Source: DAIMFL01 sp964372215 (GTDB taxonomy: Bacteria; Pseudomonadota; Alphaproteobacteria; Dongiales; Dongiaceae). From it: 64,000 nucleotides of DNA. A model generated the notes under the pieces. It did not search any database. It saw nothing but the letters and a program-made list of their open reading frames with translations, and was not told the origin of the DNA. How positions within the stretch are numbered: the stretch's first letter is position 1; each line of letters starts with the position of its first letter. Where the stretch lies: NCBI GenBank assembly GCA_964372215.1, contig CAYJQC010000007.1, forward strand, positions 102,831-166,830, given 5' to 3'. Both the position numbers and the translations under genes were made by a program. This document shows, in pieces, positions 43,241 to 51,115 of the stretch.

Positions 43241-43417
43241 GGCCTCTCCTCTCATCCGCAGGCGCCAATCCAGGCCCCGCCCTCGCGCCGGTTCCCTGAA
43301 CATGGCAATCGCGGCAATCGATGCAAGTCCGTCGGCGCTCGGCTCGGTCTACCGAGACGAACCCTGCGGTGCTAAGCTCCGGCCAGCGAGACTGCGACGC
43401 ATCCGGGAGGCGGCACC

Positions 43418-43951
43418 ATGCAACTTGTGATCGAACCCGTCGACTTCGCCAAGCTCTCCGCCGGCGCGCGCAAGGAGATCCTGGGCCTGCTCGACCGCGG
43501 CGCGAAAATCGGGACCGCGGCGCCCGTCGCGGCCGGCCGAAGCGCTCCGCCCGGCAATGCCGGTACGGCGGCGGCCTCGGCCTCGAAGGGCTTCCGCTGG
43601 CGGGCGCCGCACGATCTCAATGGCCGGCTGGTGAAGCGGCTGCTGCGCGGCATCGACGAAGCCACCGAGAAGCGGCTGAAGCTGTTCGCGCGCAATGACG
43701 GACGGGTCACCGCCAAGAAGCTGCTCGCGGTGACCGGCGACCAGGACTGGAAGTCGCTGTCGACCTTCGAAGGCCAGATCACCCGGCGGCTGCGCCATCT
43801 CGTGGGCGACGACAACCGCATGGTCTCGTTCATGATGTGGGACTACGACAGCGAGAAGTGGGACGCCAAGCACGAGGCCCTGATGGACGGCGTCTACTAT
43901 GTCTCTCCGGTGACCACCAAGTCGCTCAAGGTCCATTTCGGCGTGAAGTAG
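43418..43951 (+). CDS. Hypothetical protein
   Basis: This 177-residue soluble protein has an N-terminal helical segment ('VDFAKLSAGARKEILGLLDRG'), an Ala/Gly/Pro linker and a basic helical domain ('LVKRLLRGIDEATEKRLKLFARNDGRVTAKKLL' region, then 'ITRRLRHLVGDDNRMVSFM'). Its C-terminal end, 'MDGVYYVSPVTTKSLKVHFGVK', is strand-like. The central part looks like a winged or helical DNA-binding fold, but I do not recognise it. ATG 43418 with GGGAGG upstream. Confidence 0.7.
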   Translation: MQLVIEPVDFAKLSAGARKEILGLLDRGAKIGTAAPVAAGRSAPPGNAGTAAASASKGFRWRAPHDLNGRLVKRLLRGIDEATEKRLKLFARNDGRVTAKKLLAVTGDQDWKSLSTFEGQITRRLRHLVGDDNRMVSFMMWDYDSEKWDAKHEALMDGVYYVSPVTTKSLKVHFGVK

Positions 43952-44023
43952 CCGCCCGCCCCGCCGCTCGGCGAGACTCTGCCGCGGAAAGGCATTGGCA
44001 GGCTCGCCGCGGGGATCGCCATC

Positions 44024-45316
44024 GTGCATGTCCTGGTATTGGGAGCGACCGGCTTCATCGGCCGGCATGTGGTCGGCCGGTTGCTCTCGTCCGGCCACCG
44101 GGTTACCGCCGCGGTTCGCGACGTCGCGTCCTGCCGGCGCCGCTTTCCTGCCGCCCGCGCCGTCTTCGCCGATCTGAACGGAATGACCGAGCCGGCAAGC
44201 TGGCACGGGCTGCTTGCCGGCATCGACGCCGTCGTCAACTGCGCCGGCATCCTGCAGCAGGGCCGTGGCCAGTCGATCGCCGCGATCCACCGCGATGCGC
44301 CGATCGCCTTGTTCCAGGCGTGCGCGAGCCGGGGCGTTGCCCGGGTCGTGCAGATCTCCGCGGTCAGCGCCGACGCAGATGCCGGCACCGAGTACGCCCG
44401 CACCAAGAAGGCGGCGGACGATGCGCTGCGCGCCCTCGATCTCGACTGGACCGTGCTGCGCCCGTCGCTGGTCTACGGCGCGGGCTCGTTCGGCGGCACC
44501 TCGTTCCTGCGCGGCATCGCCGGGATGCCCTGGGTGACGCCCCTGGTCGCGGACGGCGGACAGGCTTTCACGCCGATCCATGTCGATGATCTCGCGACCA
44601 CCGTGCTGATCGCGCTCGAGGGCAAGCTGGCCCGCCGCAGCCTCGACCCGTGCGGGCCGGAGACGCTGACCTTGGCGCGGATCGTCGCACTGACCCGCGC
44701 CTGGCTCGACCTGCCGCCTGCCCGGGAGCTGCGTGTGCCGATCGGGCTGGTGCGCGGGGTGGCGCGCATCGGCGATCTCGTCGGCGCCGGGCCGGTGAAC
44801 TCGACCGCGCTGCGCCAACTCGAATACGGCAATGCGGCGGACCCGGCGCCATTCGGCGCGGCGGCCGGCTTCCGGCCGCGCGCGATGGCGGACTCCTTCG
44901 CCGCGTCGCCGTCCCATGTGCAGGACCGCTGGCATGCCCGGCTCCACCTCCTCCGTCCTCTTCTGACCGTGGCGCTGGCTGCGATCTGGCTCGGCTCCGG
45001 CATCGTCGGCCTGGCCGCACCGGCGGAAACGGTGCGCGCCATCGTCGTCGGCATCGGCCTTCCCGGCGCGCTGGCGCCGGGCACCGCCGTCGCCGCCTGC
45101 CTGCTCGACATCGTCCTCGCGGTCTCGGTGGTGGCGACTCCGCGACGGCATGCCTGGATCAGCGCGGCGGGTCAGCTCGCGGCGGTGCTCGGCTACAGCT
45201 TGGTTCTCAGCATTGCGCAGCCGGCATTGTGGCTGGATCCTTTCGGCTCGTTGCTGAAGAACCTGGCGGTGGTCGGCTTGATCGGCGTCTGGGCCGCGCT
45301 GCGCGACGAGCGCTGA
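44024..45316 (+). CDS. NAD(P)-binding SDR fused to a DoxX-like membrane domain
   Basis: The 430-residue protein has an N-terminal atypical/extended SDR fold ('VLVLGATGFIGRHVVGRLL', catalytic 'YARTKKAADDAL' and 'RPSLVYGAGSFGG'; residues about 1-300) similar to NDUFA9/complex-I-like reductases. A C-terminal four-helix DoxX-like domain follows (about 310-428). The fusion is known in proteobacteria but its substrate is not. The start is a GTG at 44024 with GGGGATCG upstream; no ATG in frame precedes the nucleotide-binding motif. The DUF2269 gene follows 14 bp later. Confidence 0.87.
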   Translation: MHVLVLGATGFIGRHVVGRLLSSGHRVTAAVRDVASCRRRFPAARAVFADLNGMTEPASWHGLLAGIDAVVNCAGILQQGRGQSIAAIHRDAPIALFQACASRGVARVVQISAVSADADAGTEYARTKKAADDALRALDLDWTVLRPSLVYGAGSFGGTSFLRGIAGMPWVTPLVADGGQAFTPIHVDDLATTVLIALEGKLARRSLDPCGPETLTLARIVALTRAWLDLPPARELRVPIGLVRGVARIGDLVGAGPVNSTALRQLEYGNAADPAPFGAAAGFRPRAMADSFAASPSHVQDRWHARLHLLRPLLTVALAAIWLGSGIVGLAAPAETVRAIVVGIGLPGALAPGTAVAACLLDIVLAVSVVATPRRHAWISAAGQLAAVLGYSLVLSIAQPALWLDPFGSLLKNLAVVGLIGVWAALRDER

Positions 45317-45330
45317 CGACATCCGCGACC

Positions 45331-45798
45331 ATGGACCCCTATCTCGTCATCAAGTGGCTGCACGTCCTGAGCTCGACCCTGCTGTTCGGCACCGGGCTCG
45401 GCACCGCCTTCCACATGTGGGTGGCTCATCGCCGCGGCGACCCGCGCGCCATCGCCGCCACCGCCCGCAACGTCATCCTGGCCGACTGGCTGTTCACCGT
45501 TCCCTCGGGGATCGCGCTGCCGGTGACCGGCATCGCGCTGATGCTGCTCGGCGGCTTCGGGCCGTTCGAGACCTGGCTGCTGGCGACCTATCTGCTGTAC
45601 GGGCTCGCCCTGGCCTGCTGGCTGCCGGTGATGGCACTGCAATACCGGGTGGCGCGGCTTGCGGCCGCGGCGGCGGAGTCCGGCGCCGACCTGCCGGCCG
45701 CCTACCACCGGGCCATGAGGCTGTGGTTCCGCCTGGGCTGGCCGGCCTTCCTGGCGCTCGTCGCGGCGTTCTGGCTGATGACCGCCAAGCCGCTATGA
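45331..45798 (+). CDS. DUF2269 family integral membrane protein
   Basis: This 155-residue protein has four hydrophobic helices and the family start 'YLVIKWLHVLSSTLLFGTGLGTAFHMW'. It also shows 'DWLFTVPSGIALPVTGIALML' and the C-terminal 'WPAFLALVAAFWLMTAKP'. Conserved His in helix 1 and the Trp-rich pattern are typical of DUF2269; these proteins may bind haem or quinone, but no function is established. It is in one transcription unit with the SDR-DoxX gene. Confidence 0.85.
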   Translation: MDPYLVIKWLHVLSSTLLFGTGLGTAFHMWVAHRRGDPRAIAATARNVILADWLFTVPSGIALPVTGIALMLLGGFGPFETWLLATYLLYGLALACWLPVMALQYRVARLAAAAAESGADLPAAYHRAMRLWFRLGWPAFLALVAAFWLMTAKPL

Positions 45799-45981
45799 GG
45801 CAGGGGCCCGCAGGATATGCGATGCGCTGCCCTCGGACGTTCCACGACGAGGGCGCCGCGCTGCGACATCGAGACGGCGGTGGCGGGTCCCCATTGATGG
45901 TACGCTGACCGGCGCCATGGAAACCGTCCCGCCCTGCCCGCGTCTCGTCGTGCGGTCGCTTGTCCGGCGCATCCACTCGCC

Positions 45982-47301
45982 ATGAACCCACGCCTGCTCA
46001 TCGCCCTGTATCTGTGCGTGGCCGCGCTTCCCCTGGCCCTGTCGTGGCTCGGCGGGCGGCCGCCGCGCCCGATCTGGGACGAACTGGCATCGGGTGCGGG
46101 GATGCTCGCCTTCGCGATCATCCTGGTCGAGTTCGTGCTGTCGGGTCGCTTCCGTTCGGTGTCGGCGCGCATCGGGATGGACGTGACGATGCGATTCCAC
46201 CAGCTTCTCGCCAGAACCGCGCTCGTCCTTGCACTGGTCCATCCGTTTCTCTATCGCGGACGCTTCGGCCCGCCCCATCCCTGGGACGATACCCGCCGGC
46301 TGACCCTGACATCCGATCTCGAGAGCCTCGGCACCGGGATCCTGGCGTGGCTGCTGTTGCCGGTGCTGGTGCTGATGGCGATCGGCCGCGACAAGCTGAA
46401 GCTGCGCTACGAGACCTGGCGGCTGAGCCATGGGCTGGGCGCCCTGATGGTCGCCGGGCTGGTGCTCCACCACACGCTTCACGCCGGCCGCTACAGCCAG
46501 GATCAGCCGCTGGCCGCCACCTGGATCGGCCTGTTTGCCGTCGCAGTGCTGGCGTTCGCCTACATCTATGTCGTCGAGCCCCTGAAGCAGATGCGATTCC
46601 CCTGGAAGGTCCGCGCGGTGCGGTCGATCGGCCTGCGGGCTTGGGAGCTCACGCTCGACCCCGACGGCCATCCCGGCCTGCCCTACGAGGCCGGCCAGTT
46701 CGTGTGGCTCAATGTCGGGAACAACACGTTCTCCCTGCGCGAGAACCCGTTCTCGATCAGTTCGGCGCCGGGCTCCGGCTCGGCGCTGCAGTTCATCATC
46801 AAGGAGCTCGGCGACTTCACGCAATCGATCGGCCGAATCGCGCCGGGCACCAGAGCCCATGTCGACGGGCCGCACGGCAATCTCGTGGTCGCCGGTCGCG
46901 CCGAGCCGGGCGTCGCGCTGATCGCGGGTGGCGTCGGCGTCGCGCCGCTGTTCGGCATCCTGCGCCAGCTGCGCAGCGATGGCGACGATCGGCCGACGGT
47001 TCTGCTGTATGGCAATCGGGTGGCGGAACAGATCCTCTACCGGCAGGAACTCGAGGCCCTGGCTCGCGAGCACGGCACCCGCGTCGTCCATGTGTTGTCC
47101 GAGCCGACGGCCGACTGGGCGGGCGAAACGGGAATGATCGATGCAGGGCTGATCCGCCGGGTCTTCGCCGCCGCCGCGGCGCGAACCTGGCTGTTCGTCC
47201 TGTGCGGTCCGCCGGCGATGATGGAGGTTGTCGAGAATGCCCTGATCGACCTGGGCGTGCCCGCCCGCCAGATCATGTCCGAGAGGTTCCGGTATGATTG
47301 A
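45982..47301 (+). CDS. Ferric-reductase-like transmembrane oxidoreductase with FAD/NAD domain
   Basis: This 439-residue protein has an N-terminal six-helix ferric-reductase-type haem domain (about 1-205), with paired His in 'VTMRFHQLLARTALVLALVHPFL' and 'WRLSHGLGALMVAGLVLHHTLHA'. An FAD-binding domain follows ('LRENPFSISSAP', about 255) and then an NAD(P) domain ('VALIAGGVGVAPLFGILRQL' and 'LFVLCGPPAMMEVVENAL'). It would move electrons from NAD(P)H across the membrane to an extracytoplasmic acceptor. Its stop overlaps the start of a 35-residue ORF. Confidence 0.9.
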   Translation: MNPRLLIALYLCVAALPLALSWLGGRPPRPIWDELASGAGMLAFAIILVEFVLSGRFRSVSARIGMDVTMRFHQLLARTALVLALVHPFLYRGRFGPPHPWDDTRRLTLTSDLESLGTGILAWLLLPVLVLMAIGRDKLKLRYETWRLSHGLGALMVAGLVLHHTLHAGRYSQDQPLAATWIGLFAVAVLAFAYIYVVEPLKQMRFPWKVRAVRSIGLRAWELTLDPDGHPGLPYEAGQFVWLNVGNNTFSLRENPFSISSAPGSGSALQFIIKELGDFTQSIGRIAPGTRAHVDGPHGNLVVAGRAEPGVALIAGGVGVAPLFGILRQLRSDGDDRPTVLLYGNRVAEQILYRQELEALAREHGTRVVHVLSEPTADWAGETGMIDAGLIRRVFAAAAARTWLFVLCGPPAMMEVVENALIDLGVPARQIMSERFRYD

Positions 47302-47401
47302 GTGGCTGAGTAACCGGCCGGACCGGTACCGCATCCTGTTCCTGTTCTGGGTCCTCAACCTCGTGATCGCGCTGGCGCTGCTGGCCTTCGCGCTGCGGTG
47401 A
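47294..47401 (+). CDS. 35-residue single-helix membrane peptide beside an NSS transporter
   Basis: The ATG overlaps the stop of the ferric-reductase-like gene by eight bases, with GAGAGG upstream, and the frame ends ten bases before the NSS transporter gene. The peptide is MIEWLSNRPDRYR followed by one hydrophobic helix and a terminal Arg. Small one-helix subunits (MetS type) accompany some NSS amino-acid transporters, so it may be such a partner, although it is shorter than known MetS. This is inferred from context and hydropathy. Confidence 0.5.
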   Translation: MIEWLSNRPDRYRILFLFWVLNLVIALALLAFALR

Positions 47402-47410
47402 CGCCGTTGA

Positions 47411-48781
47411 ATGTGGGCTTTCCGCGCGGGGAGAGGCCTGTTGCCCGGTAGCCGCGAACAGTGGACTTCGCGCCGCGGCTTCGTGCTCGCGACCATCGGT
47501 TCCGCCGTCGGCCTCGGCAACATCTGGCGCTTCTCCTACGTCGCCGGCGAGAACGGCGGCGCGGTGTTCCTGTTCCTTTACCTGCTGTGCGTCCTGTTCA
47601 TCGGCCTGGCGCTCGTCATCGCCGAGCTGGCGCTTGGCCGGCGTGCGCAGGGCGACGCTGTGTCCGCCTTCGCGCGGCCGGGCGACCATTCCACCTGGCG
47701 CCATGTCGGGTGGATCGGCGTCGTCGGCGCCTTCGCGATCCTGAGCTACTACGCCGTCATCGCCGGCTGGGCGCTCAAGTACTTCGTCGGCGCTGCAACC
47801 GGCGAGCTATGGGAAGCGGCGGCCCAGGGCTATGGCTCGTATTTCAGGAACCTGATCTCGAACCCGGGGGAGCCGATCGCATGGCAGGCCGCCATGCTGG
47901 GGCTGTCCGTCTACATCGTGGCGGGCGGTGTCCAGCGCGGCATCGAGGCGGTCAACCGCTGGCTGATGCCGATCCTGATCGTGATCGTCATGGCGCTGGC
48001 GCTCTACGCGCTGTCGCTTCCCGGGGCGAGCGCCGGCCTGGCGTTCCTGTTCTCGCCGGACTGGTCCGTCCTGGAGCGGCCCGAGGTCTACGTGGCGGCG
48101 CTCGGACAGGCGTTCTTCTCGCTCGGCGTGGGCATGGCGGTGTTCGTGACCTATGGCAGCTACATGCCGCGCAGCTTCAGCCTGCCGGCCTCGGCGGTGG
48201 CGATCGCGCTCGGCGACACCTTGTTCGCGATCATTGCCGGGATCGCCATCTTCCCGGCGGTGTTCGCGTTCGGCGTCGACCCGACGGCGGGGCCCGAGCT
48301 CGCGTTCATCACTCTGCCCCAGGTCTTCCTGCAGATGCCCGGCGGTGCGCTGGTGGGCGCCCTGTTCTTCTTCCTGCTGTCGGCGGCGGCGCTGACCTCG
48401 ATGGTGTCGCTGCTGGAAGTGCCGGTGGCCGTGGCGGTCCACCGCCTGAAGCGCCGGCGCTGGCATGCCGCGGGGCTGGTCGGCGCTGCCGTGTTCGGGC
48501 TCGGGATTCCGTCCGCGCTCAGCTTCGGCGTGCTCTCCCATGTCAGGATCGGGCGCCACGGCATACTCGACGCGATCGATGCCGGCGTCTCCCACTTCCT
48601 GCTGCCGGTGGGCGGGATCCTGATCGCGCTCTATGTCGGCTGGCGCCTGGAACGCTCGGTGGCGCTCGACGAATCCGGGCTCGGCCGGGGGTCGCTTGGC
48701 CTGTGCTGGTACTGGCTGGTCCGCGCCGTGGCGCCGCTTGCGATCGCCGTGATCCTGCTGCAGTCGGCGAGCGCGCTCTGA
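47411..48781 (+). CDS. Neurotransmitter:sodium symporter (NSS) family amino-acid transporter
   Basis: This 456-residue transporter has the NSS helix-1 signature 'SAVGLGNIWRFSYVAGENGGA' and 'FLFLYLLCVLFIGLALVIAELALGRR' in helix 2. About 11-12 helices are visible. Bacterial members co-transport amino acids (for example tryptophan, leucine, methionine) with Na+. The true start may be TTG 47441 ((M)PGSREQWTSRRGF), because GGGGAGAGG lies just before it, whereas ATG 47411 has no ribosome-binding site. The ATG is listed conservatively. Confidence 0.9.
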   Translation: MWAFRAGRGLLPGSREQWTSRRGFVLATIGSAVGLGNIWRFSYVAGENGGAVFLFLYLLCVLFIGLALVIAELALGRRAQGDAVSAFARPGDHSTWRHVGWIGVVGAFAILSYYAVIAGWALKYFVGAATGELWEAAAQGYGSYFRNLISNPGEPIAWQAAMLGLSVYIVAGGVQRGIEAVNRWLMPILIVIVMALALYALSLPGASAGLAFLFSPDWSVLERPEVYVAALGQAFFSLGVGMAVFVTYGSYMPRSFSLPASAVAIALGDTLFAIIAGIAIFPAVFAFGVDPTAGPELAFITLPQVFLQMPGGALVGALFFFLLSAAALTSMVSLLEVPVAVAVHRLKRRRWHAAGLVGAAVFGLGIPSALSFGVLSHVRIGRHGILDAIDAGVSHFLLPVGGILIALYVGWRLERSVALDESGLGRGSLGLCWYWLVRAVAPLAIAVILLQSASAL

Positions 48782-48800
48782 GCGTGCACGCTTCTGTCCG

Positions 48801-50057
48801 TCAGCCCGCGGCCCGCCGCCGATTTTCCTGCGCCACCGCGCGGACCACGGGCAGCGTCATCGCCGTCGCCACGACGAGATAGGCGAGGCACAGCATGGCC
48901 ACCCGCTCCATCGACACGCCGGAATCGATCAGCCAGCCGATGGTGACCGGCGACAAGGCGCTCGAGAACACGCCGAGCGCCGCGGTGAAGGCGCGGATCG
49001 CGCCGATCCGCAGTACGCCATAGAGCTCCGCCCAGACCGCCGTGCCGACCGTCGCCGACATGCCCGAGGTGACCCCGACGGCGACCAGATAGGGAATCGC
49101 GGCCAGCGCATGGTCGAACAGCCCGAGCACGATGAGCGCGACGCCGAGCGGCAGCAGCACATAGGGCAGCATGCGGATCGCGCCGACCCGGTCGACCAGC
49201 CAGCCGGCCGGCAGCACCGCGATGCCCTGTGCCACCGCGAAGCCGACGAAGCAGCTCGCCAGCCAGGCCAGGCTCCAGCCCTTGCTCGCCGCCAGATGCA
49301 CCTGATGGAAGAACAGCCCGGTGACGATGAAGGCCGGCGCCAGTTCCGCCGGCAGCACCATGTAGAACCGCCAGTCCGCCAGCATGCGCACCCGCGCCGC
49401 CGACTTGTCGCCCGCCCGGAGCGGATCCTGGGACGCGGCGTCGCTGGCATGGCGCTCGAGCAGGCCGGCATGGCGTCCGCCATGGCCCTTGAGCAGCCAC
49501 AGCACGACCGGCACCAGCCCGATGCCGAGCACGATTCCGATCGCGCTCCAGCTCTGGCGCCAGCCGAGCGCGGCGATCATGGCGACCATGGCGATCGGCA
49601 GCACCGCCTCGCCGATCGGAAATCCGAAGGAGGCGATGCTGATGGCCTTGCCGCGGCCGCTGTCGAAGTAGCGCGCCATGCTGGTCAAGGCGATATGCGA
49701 CATCAGCCCCTGGCCGGAGAGCCGCAGCAGCAGTATGGCGAGCCACAGAGTCGCCAGGGAACTCGCGCTCGCCATCACCAGGCAGGCGCCGGCCAGCGTC
49801 AGGCACACCGCGGTACTGTAGATCCGCAGGTCGAGATGGTCGATCTTGCGGCCGAGCCAGATCACCAGGCAACCGCTGGTCAGGGTCGCCGCCGAATAGA
49901 GCAGCCCGAACTCGCCGTCGGACAGATCGAACTGCGCGCGGATCGGCGCGCTGGACAGCGAGATGAAGAAGGTCTGGCCGAAGCTCGAACCGGCCGCCAC
50001 GAACAGCCCGAACGCCAGCAGCCGCCAGTTCTCGAGGACGAACGCGCGGTAGGTCAT
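48801..50057 (-). CDS. MFS transporter
   Basis: This 418-residue transporter has 12 hydrophobic segments. MFS motif A is recognisable as 'WLGRKIDHLDLRIY' after helix 2 and 'GWLVDRVGAIRML' in the second half. The N-terminal 'SSFGQTFFISLSSAPIRAQFDLSDGEFGLLYS' matches a subgroup of alphaproteobacterial MFS proteins of unassigned substrate. It converges with the NSS transporter gene, with only 20 bp between stops. Confidence 0.87.
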   Translation of the reverse strand: MTYRAFVLENWRLLAFGLFVAAGSSFGQTFFISLSSAPIRAQFDLSDGEFGLLYSAATLTSGCLVIWLGRKIDHLDLRIYSTAVCLTLAGACLVMASASSLATLWLAILLLRLSGQGLMSHIALTSMARYFDSGRGKAISIASFGFPIGEAVLPIAMVAMIAALGWRQSWSAIGIVLGIGLVPVVLWLLKGHGGRHAGLLERHASDAASQDPLRAGDKSAARVRMLADWRFYMVLPAELAPAFIVTGLFFHQVHLAASKGWSLAWLASCFVGFAVAQGIAVLPAGWLVDRVGAIRMLPYVLLPLGVALIVLGLFDHALAAIPYLVAVGVTSGMSATVGTAVWAELYGVLRIGAIRAFTAALGVFSSALSPVTIGWLIDSGVSMERVAMLCLAYLVVATAMTLPVVRAVAQENRRRAAG

Positions 50058-50280
50058 GACTGGGGCTTGCGTGTGTCCGGAAGGGCCGAGGCGGCAGGCC
50101 GCGACGGGCTGGGTTCGTGCAGCCTACCGACGGCGCCGCCTCAGGTCACGCGCGACCTGAGGCAGGCATTCAGTCCTGGGACATCGTCGAGGGGCGCGGT
50201 GGACAACCAGAGCTGGTTTCGAGCGATCGGTGGCCGTCCACGCATCCGGTGTGCTCCCCGAAAGCAGAGTCAGTGCGGAA

Positions 50281-50517
50281 TCAGCAATTCCCGCCCATGC
50301 GCTCTTCCAGGATGCGGCGCACCCGGGCGGCCGGGATGCCGTGATGGCGGCCGATGCGCTCGGCGCTCATGCGCTGGTACCAGCTCTGCAGGACGATCAT
50401 CTTCTTGTCGTCTTCCGACAGCGCCACCGGCGCCTTCGGCAGCCGGGTGCGGCCGGTCGTGTTGCCGGCAGTGGCAGGGGTCGTGCGAGCGCCGTCAGCC
50501 TGGGAATCGAAGGTCAA
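50281..50517 (-). CDS. Small helix-turn-helix-like protein
   Basis: This 78-residue protein has a polar Thr/Ala-rich N terminus (about 35 residues) and a C-terminal domain 'LSEDDKKMIVLQSWYQRMSAERIGRHHGIPAARVRRILEERMGG' that reads as a helix-turn-helix of the homeodomain/resolvase type. The start is a TTG at 50517, preceded by AAGGAG at six bases, which is strong support for this unusual codon. Probably a small DNA-binding regulator; target unknown. Confidence 0.7.
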   Translation of the reverse strand: MTFDSQADGARTTPATAGNTTGRTRLPKAPVALSEDDKKMIVLQSWYQRMSAERIGRHHGIPAARVRRILEERMGGNC

Positions 50518-50791
50518 ACCAGTCTCCTTGTTCGTTCGGGATCAGGGGACGAGCCCCCGTAATCATCACCCGCGGCCGGCACAGGGAAACAGCCCATAAG
50601 AGGAGCATATTGCCCATTTCTGCGCCATGTTGCCGGAGTTCGTGGGGTGGGCGACATGAGATCGCCCGCGAATCCCTGGAAAGTAGCACAGTGAATTCAA
50701 GATCGCAACCTGCGGGATCTTATGACGCAGGCGCAGTATTCCGAAATATATTTTCCAAGAACTTTCGAAGTGAAGAATATTACCAATTTAT

Positions 50792-51115
50792 TTAAGCGAA
50801 CGCATGTCCAAGCGGTGGTGCGCTCGACTCTTGGCCGGCACCTGAGCTTGCCGTCGGCGATCCCTTGGGCGGCCGCCTGCGACGCTCAGCGCGCCGGCTC
50901 GCGGCCGGGTCATCGAAGACGCCGGCGTCGCAGACCGCGGTCAGCCAGACATGGGCCGGCAAGCCCTTTGCCTCGTCGGCCCTTGCATGGAGGAAGCACA
51001 ACGTGAGCTCGGCGATGCGGAAGGTGACGCCTTCGAGCCTGGCGCCGGGCATGATCTGGCGCAGCAGCGTTTCGCCGCTCCGCCGTTCTCCCGGGTCGAG
51101 CGACCGCGTCGCCAT
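50792..51115 (-). CDS. Hypothetical protein coupled to the CrtI-like oxidoreductase gene
   Basis: This 107-residue frame has an ATG that overlaps the stop of the upstream oxidoreductase by one base (TGATG), a typical sign of translational coupling. The N-terminal part (to about 70, 'LRQIMPGARLEGVTFRIAELTLCFLHARADEAKGLPAHVW') looks protein-like; the last 35 residues are Arg/Pro/Ser-rich and disordered. I recognise no family. The tail runs into an AT-rich stretch and could be an extension by frame drift. Confidence 0.5.
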   Translation of the reverse strand: MATRSLDPGERRSGETLLRQIMPGARLEGVTFRIAELTLCFLHARADEAKGLPAHVWLTAVCDAGVFDDPAASRRAERRRRPPKGSPTASSGAGQESSAPPLGHAFA

